This document shows, one piece after another, positions 12,001-26,700 of a DNA stretch of 64,000 nucleotides. The notes under the pieces were generated by a model. That model was not told the DNA's origin, did no database searches, and saw only the letters and a list, made by a program, of their open reading frames with translations. The translations under genes and the position numbers were made by a program. Source of the stretch: Doris montereyensis (taxonomy: Eukaryota > Mollusca > Gastropoda > Nudibranchia > Dorididae). Within the stretch, counting starts at the first letter, position 1. Each line of letters opens with the position of its first letter. The DNA is taken from the NCBI GenBank assembly GCA_037039925.1, contig JAXRKP010000024.1, positions 669,542 through 733,541 of the forward strand. Direction: 5' to 3'.

Positions 12001-15000
12001 ATGCCCATTGTCCCCAGTCCACCGCTGAACAGATAATGCTCACATTTTAAGCTAGATCTAGCTTAACTGTTTTCTCTTTCTTTTTTTCAGCAGGCTAGCG
12101 CACATTAAAGAGTTTGCCCCACAATGAAAATCTTCCCTCTTAGATGTACCTCTACACTTAGATCCAGAGCTACTATCGACCTACTAAATATTAGTTGGCC
12201 GAGGTTGGGCTCGGATTAGAATGACAACCTGCTCATTGAGTGGGAATGCCAGCTTTTTTTTATGTTAACAATTACATCGTCATGCTTTAATAACAACCTA
12301 CTCATTGAACGGGGATTCAGCTTGAGTATATATATAATATAGTATATGAAAAACATACCCTCATTAATCTGTCAACCAGAATGTGACCATTGGTGGTGAC
12401 AATATTTTTGATGACTTCAGCCTCAAAACTGGCATTTAGGAATTCAATCTGAAAGACAAGAGACAAAAAAAAAATCACTTTTAAAAGACTGGAAAGTACT
12501 ATTTAAAAAAATATATATATATGAGGATACAGATTTTTATTTTCATTAAAAGAAATAGTAAAGAGAATTTTGGACTGTCACTACATAATTTTGTTGTTGT
12601 TATCTAATAGCTGTATTTAATAATGATATTCCTGTGTTGCATCCATGTACAGAGTACTTTAAAGCCAAGAGACAAATCCAGGGCCTGAAGGACCATGACA
12701 ATATGTGAAGACGTTTTTCATAAAAACAGGATAAAAACATACCCTCTCTATGTCTTTGTCTGTCTCGTTTCTAAATAGATAGATATATATATTAGATAGA
12801 TAGATAGATTGTTTCATTGTTATTTACCCCATCCACCATTGCAATGATCTCAGAGTGATAAATAGATAGATGGATAGATAGATAGATAGATGGATAGACA
12901 GATAGATAGACAAACAGATAGAAAGATGGATAAAAAGTTAGATACATAGATAGATAGACAGATGGATTGACAGACAGACAGATAGATAAGGTCATTATAC
13001 TCACCACAAAATTACAAGCTGCTTTCACTGTTGCACTTTCAGGCAGAGCCATGCTTAGCACAGCTGTGGACATGATTGGCAACATAAAAAAATTAATCAC
13101 AGTTTGACAAATAAGTGAATCACGTTTGAAAACTGCAAAAATGCTAAGCATAGATTCATTGAAACTTACCCTGTCTACCATTGCGGTGATCTCAAGGTGA
13201 CTTAAGAAGAAACAGCAAGATGAAATATAAGTGAAAGAAGGAAGGGAAGAAGTAGGACCTACCAGTAGGCGCCAACGGCCCGCACGAAGCATGGAATATT
13301 CCTGAATCAGCAAGAAATTATAAATATTTATAAATGGATGCCTGAGAAAGATTCTGAGAATCAGATGGCTCAAAATATTCATGAACGAAAACCTTTGGCA
13401 GAGAATAAATCAGAAACAAATAAAAGTAGAAATTAGTCAAGGAATATGGAGGTGGTAAGGGCATAATACCCTCCGAAAACAAACTCCAGCAATACAAAAG
13501 AGCACAGCGTCAGTGGAACCCACAAGGAGCAAAGAGGAAGGGAAAGCTATTGGTAACCTGGAGACGAAGTATTGAAAGGGACCTGGACTGGAAAGAAGCG
13601 GCATGCCCTGGAAGTAGCTCAAGAAGTTGGCAAAAGACAAGGAAAGATGAAGAGTGTGGCTATAGCCTGACAAAGGTGACAGACAGCGATGATGACGATG
13701 ATGGAGACATTAAAATACAGTGTCTAGGAAACCAGACCACCAAAGAAAGGATGCACCGCACAAACTGTTTAGATCTACATTAAGGATCTTAAAGAAACTT
13801 TGAAGTGTCAGCATCTATTCTATGCCTTTCAGAGAAGAAAACAAGGTTGCGTCAATGGTAGTAATGTAACTTGTTTCAACTCTTGATAATGTCTTGGATA
13901 ATAGTGCATTACATATTATCAACATTGATTAATTGAGTTCAGTTATGAACAAAAAATATTTTCTTTACACCAATTCACATACACACACACACACACACAA
14001 GCAATTCAAGAACTTTGTTTCTGTTCCTGTAGGTTGGTTAAAAAAACACTCACCTGCATGGAAGATGGCTGTCAAATCACAGTTGCAGTTTAGAAAGATT
14101 TTCTTGAATTTTTTCAGCGCCTGAAAAAATATTAATAAGTTGGAATTATTCAAGGAAGAACAAAACAAACTTTTTTGTTTCTTTAATAAAACTCAGCTTT
14201 AATTTTGTATGAATTATGAGTATGTGTTAAGTGTCAGTTTAATCTTTATTACAGAGTCATGCAAGTTTCTGATTCATCATGAGGTATTTAAAGATAACAT
14301 TATTAAGTTGTGGCACCAATGTGAACTGGTTGTTAGGCTGCCAGACTGTGAGGTCCTAGGTTTGAATCCTAGTCATGCTAGATCCAAATTGTGTTTCTTA
14401 ACAAAGATATTTAGCATGCACTTATCCATTTTACGTGACCCAGGTGCAAATGGGTACCAGCCTCAGATAGGAGAAAGCCAGTGGTAGACTAGCGTTTTTG
14501 TCCTGGAGGTGATGCATTATTACCCATTCCGCTATAGAAATGGGGATAAACTCCAGCTCTAGGCACCTTAATGGTCTTGGAAGGAAATAATAGTTTTGTT
14601 GTTTTAAATGACTTTGACTAAAGAATTCAAATTGTATGCATTAAGAGGAGATCACTTTATGCTCACCTGGGCAAGAAAACACATAAAGCCTTCAATGACA
14701 TCTGTATAGTTATGAATTTCTGTGAAAAAGGATCAGACACAATAAAATTATTGACTGATTGACAAATAAAAATGCAAATGGCAGTAGCACAATCAATACT
14801 AAAAAATCTGCAAAATGAAGCTGAAAGACGAGTAAATGTGATATTTTGAAAAAAAGAGAAGACAGTCTTGGCCTGCTTATAAATATTCTAATTTTACACA
14901 CTTAACACTGACTTGTCATTTAAATCACTCAAAGATTTTCTTTATATAAGATAAGAAAAGACATGAAATTATTAACATTGCAAATTGTTATAACTAGACA

Positions 15001-18000
15001 TAGACATCCACGCACCTGCATTGAACATCTGGAGGGACCGAGAGCATACATTTTCAACAATTGCATGAGAGCAGGCAATAAAATCTTTTGGAAGCCAAAT
15101 ATCAATAATATCTGAAATACATAACAATAATAATGCACTGGATTACATGACTCTATGTTGTTGATGGCAAACAAATCTATAAATAAAATGAATTAAATAC
15201 CAAACAGACAATTCTATTTTAAACCGCATACACGCACAAACCCAAGTTTGTATATATTTTGTAGTTCAATACCATAAAATTTTAAAATATTATTGCCAGT
15301 AGTCAATAACCCCACTAGTCAATAAATTTGTCCCAGATTTAAGAGTAATATAAATTTGTGACAGTATTCAGACACTATATCTGGTTTTTGAAGTAATGAA
15401 AACATAACATTTCTAAAAAATGTCACTGTTCACGTGAAGACTGACGATGATCAGAAAAAAACTCCCAAAAACCCAGAAACAGAAAGAACATAAGCTGCCA
15501 ACCTGTTTGCATAAATCAATGACTGCGGTGGAAGGACATTTTTGGTACAAAGTGATGACTAGTTGTGCCAGGTTGCCTGCCATTGGAAGGAGGTGATCGA
15601 AAAGTTTCTGAAGAGCCTTCTTGTACAGATCACAAACCGACTGTCAAAAATTAAAGAAAAAAAAAGGAAAGAAAACAGAATTGTAAAAAAGTTTTTTCTA
15701 GAAATGTCTAAAAAATAAGCTTGTACTGTATGTATAGTGCTCTAATCTTTAAATATTTTTTAAAGCTTGCATGAGAAAGAAGGCAGCTATGGAAATTATA
15801 TTATTTCAACCTAAACATACATGATCACAATAAAACATTCTAGAGTACATCAATCATACAACATGGTCATACCTCCACGATCCCTGTGTCAAAAATCCAA
15901 GCAAAGGCAATTTTTTCTATTGACGGAGATATTTTTTCAAGTATCACATAAATCTGTGAAGAAAATGATTAAAAAACAATTAGGATAAAAGAATAGACAT
16001 GAACATGCCTCTATCATTTGTATAGCAAACAACAAACATACAGATAATGAAAAAGAAAAGAAGATGAAAAAGTCTTATATCTCCCACTAATAATCCCTAA
16101 TTTTACACCATTAACTCCCAAACGAGTTCATTTCCTCTCTCTAGCCATTGCCCAGATCAGTAAATTATGCTGTAACAAGACTTGCAGGCCTGACAGTTGA
16201 CAGCATGACAAATGGCTTGCACTGTAGCTGTAATTCATTCACATTTAAGCTGGCCAGAAAAAGGAATACCTTAAGTATCTTTCTTGAGAACACATCAAAA
16301 CACTGCTTTCAAAATCAAACCCAGCTAATCAAGTTAAACATCAGTGTGATCAACTTTGGACAGGCAATATAAATAATGTACTCAAACATTGGGATACACC
16401 TATGATACATAGTTTGTCTGGAATATGTTGCTTTATATAAGAAATAAAGAGAAAGAAGAGCTTTGGAATTAAAAGAAAACCCAATTACATTACAATAGTA
16501 TTTTTTTTTTTTATGGGAAAGGTAAGCATTATTTCAGAAATTTGTTGGACAAAAGTATCAACAAAATTTGTAGTTTTCAAATAACATCATTAATTTAAAT
16601 AGGTCACCCATCTTTGGAGAAATAAAAGTCATGAACTCTTTCGGGCAAGTACTGAAACTCTCATACTGTCAGCATGTAAGAAATATTAAATGATTTTGGT
16701 AAGAACAATTCTCTTACGGGTTTGGGATCTGGGCTTGCTAATTCCTGACTTTTCATTTGCGCCTTAGGGGACGATTCCTCCTCTCCTCCATCTAACTCCG
16801 TGTCCAGGGAGCCAAAGAGCCAAGCAAAAATATTTACAGCTGTGTGGACTTCAGTACGAATCGATGGGCACGGCTACAGGATTATAAAGTAGAGAATACA
16901 TAAAAATCAGACAAACAAATTGCCAGATGATAAATAAACTAAACTAAAAACAAGCTCATTTAAGGGCCTTAACCCGCATGGAGCTACCCGTTTTATGACA
17001 CACTGTATGTTCGCGATTCACATTGCCAGAGGATTCTTATGTCAGCGAACAAGGTCGTCTGGGCCTAATGGCTGGTTTGTGTTTTTGTGCTGTGTTATGG
17101 ATTAAAAAATCCTCGTAACTTTAGAACTTATGATGTTAAGATGTGAAACCTATATATTTTGATAAAGTGTTATTAATAAACCAAGCAACACTGGTGAGCT
17201 TGAAAGAGCTGTTTGAAATCCATGATAAATAAAGAGCAAAATACAATTGGCAACGTTTTTTGGTCAAAATGCTTCTTCTACTATCGGGTCTAAATTGCAC
17301 CACATTGTCTCTTTGTAGCATCAATAACACACCCCAAACCCCACGGTATTTACAGAAGATACCAGTTTACTGTATAAAGTGGTGGTCAAGACATTCACTT
17401 CAATAAAAATTCTTACGTTCTCTGTAACAGAAGGGTCTAGTCTTCACACCTTGAAACCTAACACCTATCTACTTGGACTCTACCAAGATTCACTAATCCG
17501 CGAACAAGCATCAGCTTTCTCTAATATGATTGGCTGACCAATCAGAAAGCTAGTTTTAAGCTTTATTTGAGTCAATGAGTGGAAATACAATGAAAATAGA
17601 ACACTTTGAGGGCATCCCGATCCACGCAGAAATATCCGGTATGGTTTGTAGGAAGAAGACGGATATAGCGGTCTTAGCGCTACGCGGTTTGTTAGTGAAG
17701 GATGGAAATAGCTAGTCACCGCGCCACAGGTGTTAATATTACCTGCTGCCATTTTCTTCTACTGAAAAATAAATGTTATGATAATTAACATATTTATTTT
17801 ATTGACAGCAATTTTTGATGCTTCAGTACCATAGAAAAGTTATTTTTGGTTTCTTTTTTTCTTCTTTTACACCAAAGAGGTTAAGATCTTGTCTTCAAAG
17901 ACAAAATCGAAAATTCATAGGGGAATCAATTTTACATGACATCTTCAAAACATCAGCATTACACTGCAGACAAGATTTTCAATAAATACAGTAACACAAG

Positions 18001-21000
18001 CAGAAAAACGAACCTGGGCCTCTGACAAAGTCTGGAGGTGTGAAATGTGTGGCGAGATCATCGAGTTTAAGTACAACATGATTTCATTGGGGTTCATCAC
18101 TGACAAAACATGGCCAACACTGGACATAAGGCGCAGTAAATCTCTGGACTGATAAGACAATAATAAAATCAAGGCATCGATGAGTAAATACGACTCAGGA
18201 CTCTTTCAAGGTAAAATGCATACATGAAAAATCAAATAGTGAACATTAAAATATTTCTCAAGCGTTAAAAATGTAATAGAATCACTTGTCGTATTAAAGG
18301 TCTTTATAAATGCCCTGAAATTTTTTTAGGAATAATTTTTAAAAAAAGAAGAAAGAAAATTTAATTTCCTACACTCACCATCAGTGCATTTGCCTCAAAT
18401 GATTTCTGAAGAGAAAATAACAAATAATGAGAAATTTTATAGATAAAAAATAATGGCATGGTAAAAAGGAAATAAACAGTCTCTCACATTTCAACTGCCT
18501 TTGATGGCCTTGAAAGCAGATTGAGTCAAGGCAAAAGAACCAAAAAACTCAGGGATCCTATGTGCATGTGGTGCATCTTAAGCATATTAACAATCCTGTG
18601 AAGCCCTTAAAGGCTGTCCGGGACTGAACAATCATTGATTAAGGTGGGCTTAGTGTGATGGTAGTCTTCCAAACTGAGAATGGCGTCTCCAGACTTCCAC
18701 TCCAATCTCTCTAAGTCTCTACCGTTAACATGGGGTTTCTTTCGTTGCAAAAAAATGTTAACCCTCACATATATTTATTTTTCAAGGTCTATACAGACAC
18801 AGACTCAAAGCCACAAAAACGTACAGAATATGTTTTATATGTACTGGTTAGCAGCTATATTAGTGCATCAGAGAGAGCCTTACCTGACATGCCATCAGTA
18901 TCTGATGAGCAAACGGCTGAATGTTGGTGAGATTTTCCCTGGTGATGTCCTTGAGGGCAATGGAGGCAGCCATTCCCACATCTGGATTGCTGATGCCTTG
19001 CAGGACCAACGGCAAGGCATAGCTTAACATTTCTGGGTGCCATTGCAACCACTCGGCAAATGAACCTGAACAGTACCAAAGCAATGATAAAAAGCTTAGC
19101 CAGTAAAGAATGACTTAAGAGCGTATCTTTGGGTAAAATTAACTCTTTCCCAAAAATGCCCAGTCACAATCCAACTACACACACTGATGTAAAGTAAAGT
19201 AGCGGTCCTGCAAGGCCATTATGGCCCATGGAACCGGAGCGTATCTCCGGTTCTACAGTGTGAAGCGATACAAGTGATGATAATCACCTACTGGACAGTG
19301 GACAGGACACTAGTCTGACAAAGGTTTTACTCCCAAGCTAGTAGTTGTACCCATTTTCATCTGAGTAGAGTGGGAAAAAGGCGTGTTATGTGTCTTTCCC
19401 AAGGAACAACACGTCGGGCCCAGCTTTGCCAGGATTCGAACCCGGGACCTCATGATCCCCAGTACAGCAGCCTGACCATTCGGCCACAGATGCCTTACAC
19501 ACTGATGTTGTGAATAAAAAGTGCACATTAATCAATTTGGCACAAAGTTACGTTATAGATCAGCTTTATTTTGTTTTCTTTTAAGGATCAAAGCCACTAA
19601 TAACATATAAATACTGTCTTCTTAAACAATTACTGTGTATTCTATCAGCAGACAGGACTAAAAACAAAATAGTCAACAAAACTGCAACAGTTCTGTTCTC
19701 TTAATGTTGATATTAACTCTTTAAGCGATAAAAACAGTTCTGGCTCCATACCAGATTAATTCCACCCCTGCAAAAATGATAACATTTCAAAGGCACATAA
19801 ACTTTGCTAATCATCCAGTGCTAGTTGCCGATCTATCGGAGTTTCCGCTTGGTTGTTCTATGTTCTGTGGGTGTTTTCTCACAATTTCAGCAGTACTTAT
19901 TATCACTACGAAACCGATAGATCGGCGTTTGGCATAGAAAAACCTAGCAGAAGCACCAAATAGATCAGAGATCGGCACTCGGAGAAGTATCCTCACTTAG
20001 TCACTAGTTTTTTAAAATCTGATACAAAATAATAATACCAAATATTTTAAGGCTAGCATTGCAGTTCATGCCGTGAATATAATACACAAACCAGATTAAT
20101 CCATGAGCAAAGGTTAAAAACTACAACCAATAACTACAAACAAATAGAGGAGTAATTCTAAAAATCATACCAATCATATTTAAAGCTGTAGATATCTGAA
20201 TGGAGTTAACATATGGAATTTCTCTGAGTTGGGTGAAGAGTTTAGGTAGATACAATTTCTCATCGGGTTGAATGTTTTCTGAGACTGACGAAAATGCAAA
20301 CATGACAGCCTCCAAATTCTGTTGATGGAACCAAATTGCAGTGATGGTGAAACCCTTGTCAAATAAAACCACATTAGGCACAAGTTTACAACCCAGTCAT
20401 CAGAGGGTAAGAAAACAAATTTTTACACATGTTCTGAGTGAATTGTATTGTGGCAGGATTTAGAATTACATTTTGATTGGCATATTACTTTCGTACACAA
20501 ACAAGGAAAATGATAGGAGTATCATCTTTCTTACGTTAGTAGGTTTTTCATTATGATGGAGAGTTTGCTTTCTAAAAGTTGTTTATAGGAATAAAGATGA
20601 TACTTTTCAGAACTGCTCAGAGATGGGAATAAAGTGATCTTTTCAGATATAGAAACACAGATGACCTCTTTTTGATAGCTTTTACTTTAAGAGGACAACT
20701 TAGAGATAAGTTTCAACAAAAAAAGAAGTAATGTCTGAACTTCTTAAGAAGATGTGTGTAAAGAATCAGCACAGCTGTGGATGAAGGCTGTAAATAAAGT
20801 CAATGGTAGGGGAAGTGCAAAGAACTAGTGTTATTGTTTATAATAAAAATGATTTTTTAAAAAAGCAAGCGATAGACAAAATTGGGATTATTGACATGAA
20901 TGGACAAAAAACACTTCTCATACTATAACGTCATATGTTTGCAATATCAAACACAATCTCAAAGTTGCAGTGTGTGACTTCCTGTAAACAACAAGCTATC

Positions 21001-23668
21001 ACAATGAACCCAGGTTTGCATCCGAAAAGGATGCACAAGCATTCATCCCCACATTTGACTGGAAAAACATTTCTTGACCCTATTCCGCTTTTAGCCAGAT
21101 TTTCTCTCATATAAAGATCTATGTTTCTTAAACGGAGACGATTGCAAAATTCTGAACATCCTGTTGAATAAATTGTTACAAAACATCCCCCCCCCCTCCC
21201 CTTCACACAGGCAAAATTACAATATATCAATTCTTTTAACAAACACATTTATTTCTCCTAAACCTGCATCTAAAGCATCCATATCAGCACAAAACTATCA
21301 CACTTAATTAAATACAGTCAAATGAATCTTTAGTATCAACAAGAGAAAAACAAAATCCATAAACAACCATATGTCCTCAAATCCTAATCCTGGTTCTTTG
21401 ACCTCATTTGACAAGGGATCAATAAGAAATGGAAAGCGCTATGAAATCTAGGAAATATCCAGCTTGAACAAACCTGCCATTCTTTATTGTCTCGCTTGAA
21501 ATGATCTAATTGGGTCACCAAATGATTGACTAGCATTGCCAGCAATTCTGTTCCCAGGATTGAGTAAGTATACATCTGAAATAAGAACAAAGAATAAAAT
21601 GTTGAAAGTACAGACTTTGAACTGCAATTAAAAAAAACCCCAACTAAATTACGTAATAGATAATGATAATACAGTAGTGACAGCCTAAATGCCCGGTGCT
21701 TGGGAAGCAGAGAAAAACGGGCATTTAGTGGCCTAACATTTAGGGCCAGGGGCAACAATTGTGGGGGTGGGGAGGTTGAGGGGTCGATCACCAGGGTGAC
21801 CCAGTATGGTCCAGAAATTTAACATGTAATGCGAGAAATAGGGACACCTGGAAACCATTTAGTTCTTTAGCACTGAGGTGGTGACAAACCAGTGATCCAA
21901 CGGAACAAAGGCTGTGCTGTATAGTGGGTGGAGTTATGAAGAGAAGACTGGTCATCTTTTATTACATTACAATGGATAGGTAATAAAGCATGGCATATTG
22001 TTGTGGGCATAAAAGCCCTATTAGCGAGAAATTACATTATGTATTATAAATAAATAGATTTTTTTTATTCAATTACAGATGTATTCTATGATAATTTAGA
22101 GAAAATGATACCTGCAGTTGCCGTTGATACTGGGCATTTAGGCGAAAATCTTGGTTTTGAAACGGGCATTTAGAGGGGCAATTTATATAGAAAAAATTTG
22201 GTTTCACTGAGATTGCGGGCATTTTGGCGAAACGGACATTAAGGCGGTGGGCATTAAGGTGGTCAATGCTGTATAGTTACAGAAAAAGAAGTAACAGTAA
22301 TAAAAAATATATACTAGTACCACTATTCCTATTATTATTATTATTACTACTGCTGCTATTTCTACTAGTGTTACTACATCTAATACTCAATACCCTAAAT
22401 CAGCATAACATCTCAGCTTTCAGTAGTTTCAGGTAGCTTAGGCATTGCTGAATGTTTTCTTTTTATGTAAACGTACAGGACTAGAGTACTCTTGGAAGAC
22501 AGATTAACACCCACCCACTTTTTCTCTCAACTCCCCCCAAAGAAAAACAAAAACACCCCCTCCCCGAAAAAATAAAAAATAAATGATAATCATGACATTG
22601 ATTAGGGGCAACTTTTCTTTTATGAACTGAAAATAACTCCCCAATTGTGCTATTTTTATCTAAGCCTTTTACTGTAACAAGGTAGAGTACTCACCAGTGT
22701 ATCACCAATATCTTGTCTGTAGCATCGGAATTGTTCTTTCTCCTCTGAACATTGTAAAAATAGAAACATATGAAAAATTCATGCTCATTCAATAAAATGT
22801 GTCATGAGATTTTAGGTATTCACTTTTAATACTTTTAAAAAAAGGTTTTAAACACATGTTAACTTCTAACTCTTATAAAATTATCAGGATATGAATTCAG
22901 AAATCTTCTTAATTCTTTCAAGGAAGCTAGCATTAAGACACAAAGAAGACGTTTGTATAGCGTTGACAATCAATTTCAAATAATATCTAAAGCGATGAAA
23001 ACAATGCTTGAAATTAATCAAGTTTCAGCAAAATTCCTGGACCACAGTAAATGAGGTAATATATTACAGCTGCCAACCCCATGAACAGAAAAAGTGGGAG
23101 ATTGCTTGTCAAAAAAGAAGAGGGAAATATGGAGAAAAAAGAGTGTACAAGTTGAAATTGCTAACAAAATTAATGTCGAAAAGAAAAACAAACAAAAAAG
23201 CTAAAAAAAAAAGGTGTACAATCCAGAAAACAGCGCACAAATCTCCCGTTTCAGCAGTAGGTTGCAGCACTGACAATGAAGGAAAAGGTCAACTTTCAAC
23301 AATAAAAAGGACAGCAAAAGACGTCTCGACACCATCTTACCTAATGACCATGAAGCATACTCTACATCAGATGGATAGCGTACTTTGATCAGCAAAACAT
23401 CAATAAGAGAAAAATATACTGGCTTGAAAACCTCCATCAGCGGGTTTAAATCTTCCTCTGACTTCAATCCCAACTCATCCTGTGAAGCAAGAAGGAAATA
23501 TTATCAACGGTCTGTGAATAACTAAAAGATAAGATAAGATGATCTTTATTTCTCCTTTTGGGAAAAATGTTTTAGTTACAAATTCATAACATTTAAAAAA
23601 CAAATGATCATTTCTTAAATAATATAATACAAATTACATAGAATAATATATAATCAACAAGAAACAAC

Positions 23669-23733
<65 letters not shown>

Positions 23734-26700
23734 TACAAACAACAGTGGATAGTGACAATGACAACAGACAGTCACACCTATCAACATTAAAACACATTAG
23801 AACATCATGAAATTGTTTATTCTATGAATTATACATATCCAACACACGTAACTAGAAAGGTTGGAAAACAATTTTCAAGTTTTGAATAAAAAGAATAGAA
23901 CCGATAGGGTATAAATGAGGACTCTGAACCCTTAGCCGTTCTCTCACAGGAATGGACGCTACAACCATAAACACGTGCACACACATACACACACACAAAG
24001 TCGTTGACCAGTCCTCCAAAGTGGAAAGCTATCACTACAATAATTGATTCCTTGATTGAAATTTACCCATCCACCATATGCAGTGATCTCAAGGTGAAGT
24101 TAGAAGAAACAGTGAAAGGAAAGAAGTAGGACCTACTAGTAGCACCCACCAGCCATCCACCAATCCAATCAACGTGTTGTCAGAATTCCCAAAATGAAAA
24201 AGCAAAACCTAATTTCATCCAAAATTAATCAACTATTGTTGTTTTACATTACAAATCCCCCAACAATATGTAAATTGTAAATGATAATGATGATATAATA
24301 ATACTTTCATAGGCATGCGTTTCCATACAAAAAATGAATGTAAGCAACTCACTAACCTGTAATAAATACCAGAATGTAAAAGTTTGGTCGCTGCAACTTT
24401 CATCAACGGGAAAAATCCTGGTAATGCAGAGCAAGCCTGAAAAAAGTGGAAAAAACCCCCAAAAACTATCACCCATTTGATCGATTGATTGTTAAAGAGC
24501 TAAAATAATAATATATAAAGAAGCAAATTTATTGTGCGCCTTCCCTTGGGAGAGCTCGTCTTACAAGTACATCAACACATTATTATATTACATAGACAGT
24601 ATACATATTGCATATCTGGATCTTTTCCCTGGGCCCATTAATTTCACACCCTGGATTAATATTGAATGAAATTAAAAGTTTTCACAAAGTAGTGCGTTTT
24701 CAAACAGAATTTGAATGTATTTAAAGACTCAGTGAGATGGATGTCCTCAGGTAACATATTCCAAATTTCAGCGGCCTGTGATTGTAAAGCTTGCTGGCTG
24801 AATTTTTTTAGATATAACCCTGTAATGTGTGCTTTACCTTTATCTAGTATTGTAAATCATTGAATGTCTCAAGCCTGTTTATCTTTAATACCACAATAGC
24901 TAAAAACTAAAAATCAAATCAATGTAAGTGACATCTAACAAAAAAAAAGGACCATTGGAATACTTTGGAAAATTAAAAAAAGAAGTAAAAAAAATAACAT
25001 TAAAAAAAAGTCAAATCACAAGAAGAAACTCAACAGGTTGATGTTCATTGAGGAACTAAAAAGTGTGCATTAAAGTTGTGATTTATTTTGTTTTCCAATG
25101 GAAAGAACATCCTCATCAGAATGCTAAGAAGAGTGAATTAAAATGTATCCATGCTTTTGAAATAAGCAATGTAAAATTGGGTTGGGCAAAAAGTTAAAAA
25201 AAAAAAAAATCGAACTCAAAAACAAATTTAAAGACTTGTTGAATATTACACGTTTGAAAAACCATTTCACACAGATAAATAGAGATACACACACACACAG
25301 GTACGCTTGCCACTTACAATACCTTTCACTATTGCATCACCAGACCATGCTTTGCCTTCAACGAATTACAATAAACACAAACAAATTATATCCACAAGTT
25401 GTCACAATTCACCCACCAGGACCATTTGCAACAAAGACATGGTGTTCTGCTTGACTTCCTCGGGCCCCAATACTGACTCGACAATCAGCTTGGTGTGGTT
25501 CTCAGACAAAGCCACCACCACCCTGCATATACCCTCACACGTCTCCTGAAATACAACATGATGCCAACACAAAAACACATATTATCATGATGCTGTGGTC
25601 ATATTTTAAAAATTCTTTTCATAGGTAAAGATATAAATAAATCTTTGGCTTAATAATTCTTTCAAAAACTGTTTTTAAAGAGAAGTCAAAAAACAAACAG
25701 CACTAAGTAAATTATTTTATAGAAATATTTCATTATATTTGAAAGTTATTGGAGAATTTTTTTTAACTTTAAAACAAAAGAAGAAGAGATATTTTTAAAA
25801 CAAAAATTCAACAAAACAGATAAAAAAATGGCTCCCTTATTTCTTAATTGCTATTGAATTATGTAACTCAAAGACAACAGCAAATAATTAACAGATCGCA
25901 CTTATCCCATAGTGCCCTGCAAGACACATACATACAATTACCTTTTCTTCATCCATCACAGCCTTGTTTAACATATCCTGAAGGCCAAGTACTTGAGACA
26001 AAATTCTTTGAATTGTCACAGAATACCTAATACAGAGCACAATAAGTATGAAAGCCAAGTGGGATGGGGAGAGAATTATACAATATATATGGCAAGGGAT
26101 ATCACAATACTAATATTCACTACGGGAATAAGAACTACTCTTAAAATTGAAAATAATATTTTTGAAAAGTGATACCGAAAACAAATCAACTAGCATATAT
26201 ATTATTTTCCCTCAAAAGAAAGAATACTACATAAACAGAAAAAAAAAGAATTAAGATATGAAAAGTAAATGTTTATAGTGGTAAAGTCAGACCCGCTTAT
26301 TCCAAATTCGGTTTGACCAAATTCCGGTTATTTCATTTTTCTCTCTCTCCCATAACAAAATTTTTTCTATTTATTTCAACCGGTTAATCCAAATTTCAAC
26401 CCCTTAGTCCACATTTTTTCCAGCCCATGGAGAAAAAGATCAAAGATTTGATTCAATCAAATTTAATCATAAATCAAAGCAAAACTTCACAATTGTACCA
26501 CACAAAGGCCCCGGTTAACTTCAAACAAGGAAACGAAAAGATATCGCAACAGTCAACGCAATAGTGCTGGACATGTAAAACCTTTCAAACGTTAGACATT
26601 GTTGGTCGGTGCAAGCTGGACCGGTCACCCGTTGTGACATAACTAAGTCTACTGAAGTGAAGCGGCCGAAGGTGTAACGAGCATCACAGGAGAATGTGCT

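Noticed and set aside
11014..12359. Non-canonical splice sites at the exon 27-28, 28-29, 22-23 and 9-10 junctions
   Set aside because: At first each junction seemed to lack one G. Shifting the missing base into a nearby homopolymer restored both homology and ordinary GT-AG sites, so unusual splicing is not needed.
16148..16372. 74-codon frame on the plus strand inside intron 20
   Set aside because: Antisense to IPO13, without homology or codon evidence.
18680..19027. 115-codon plus-strand frame
   Set aside because: It crosses a MITE and runs antisense through IPO13 exon 17; a shadow frame.
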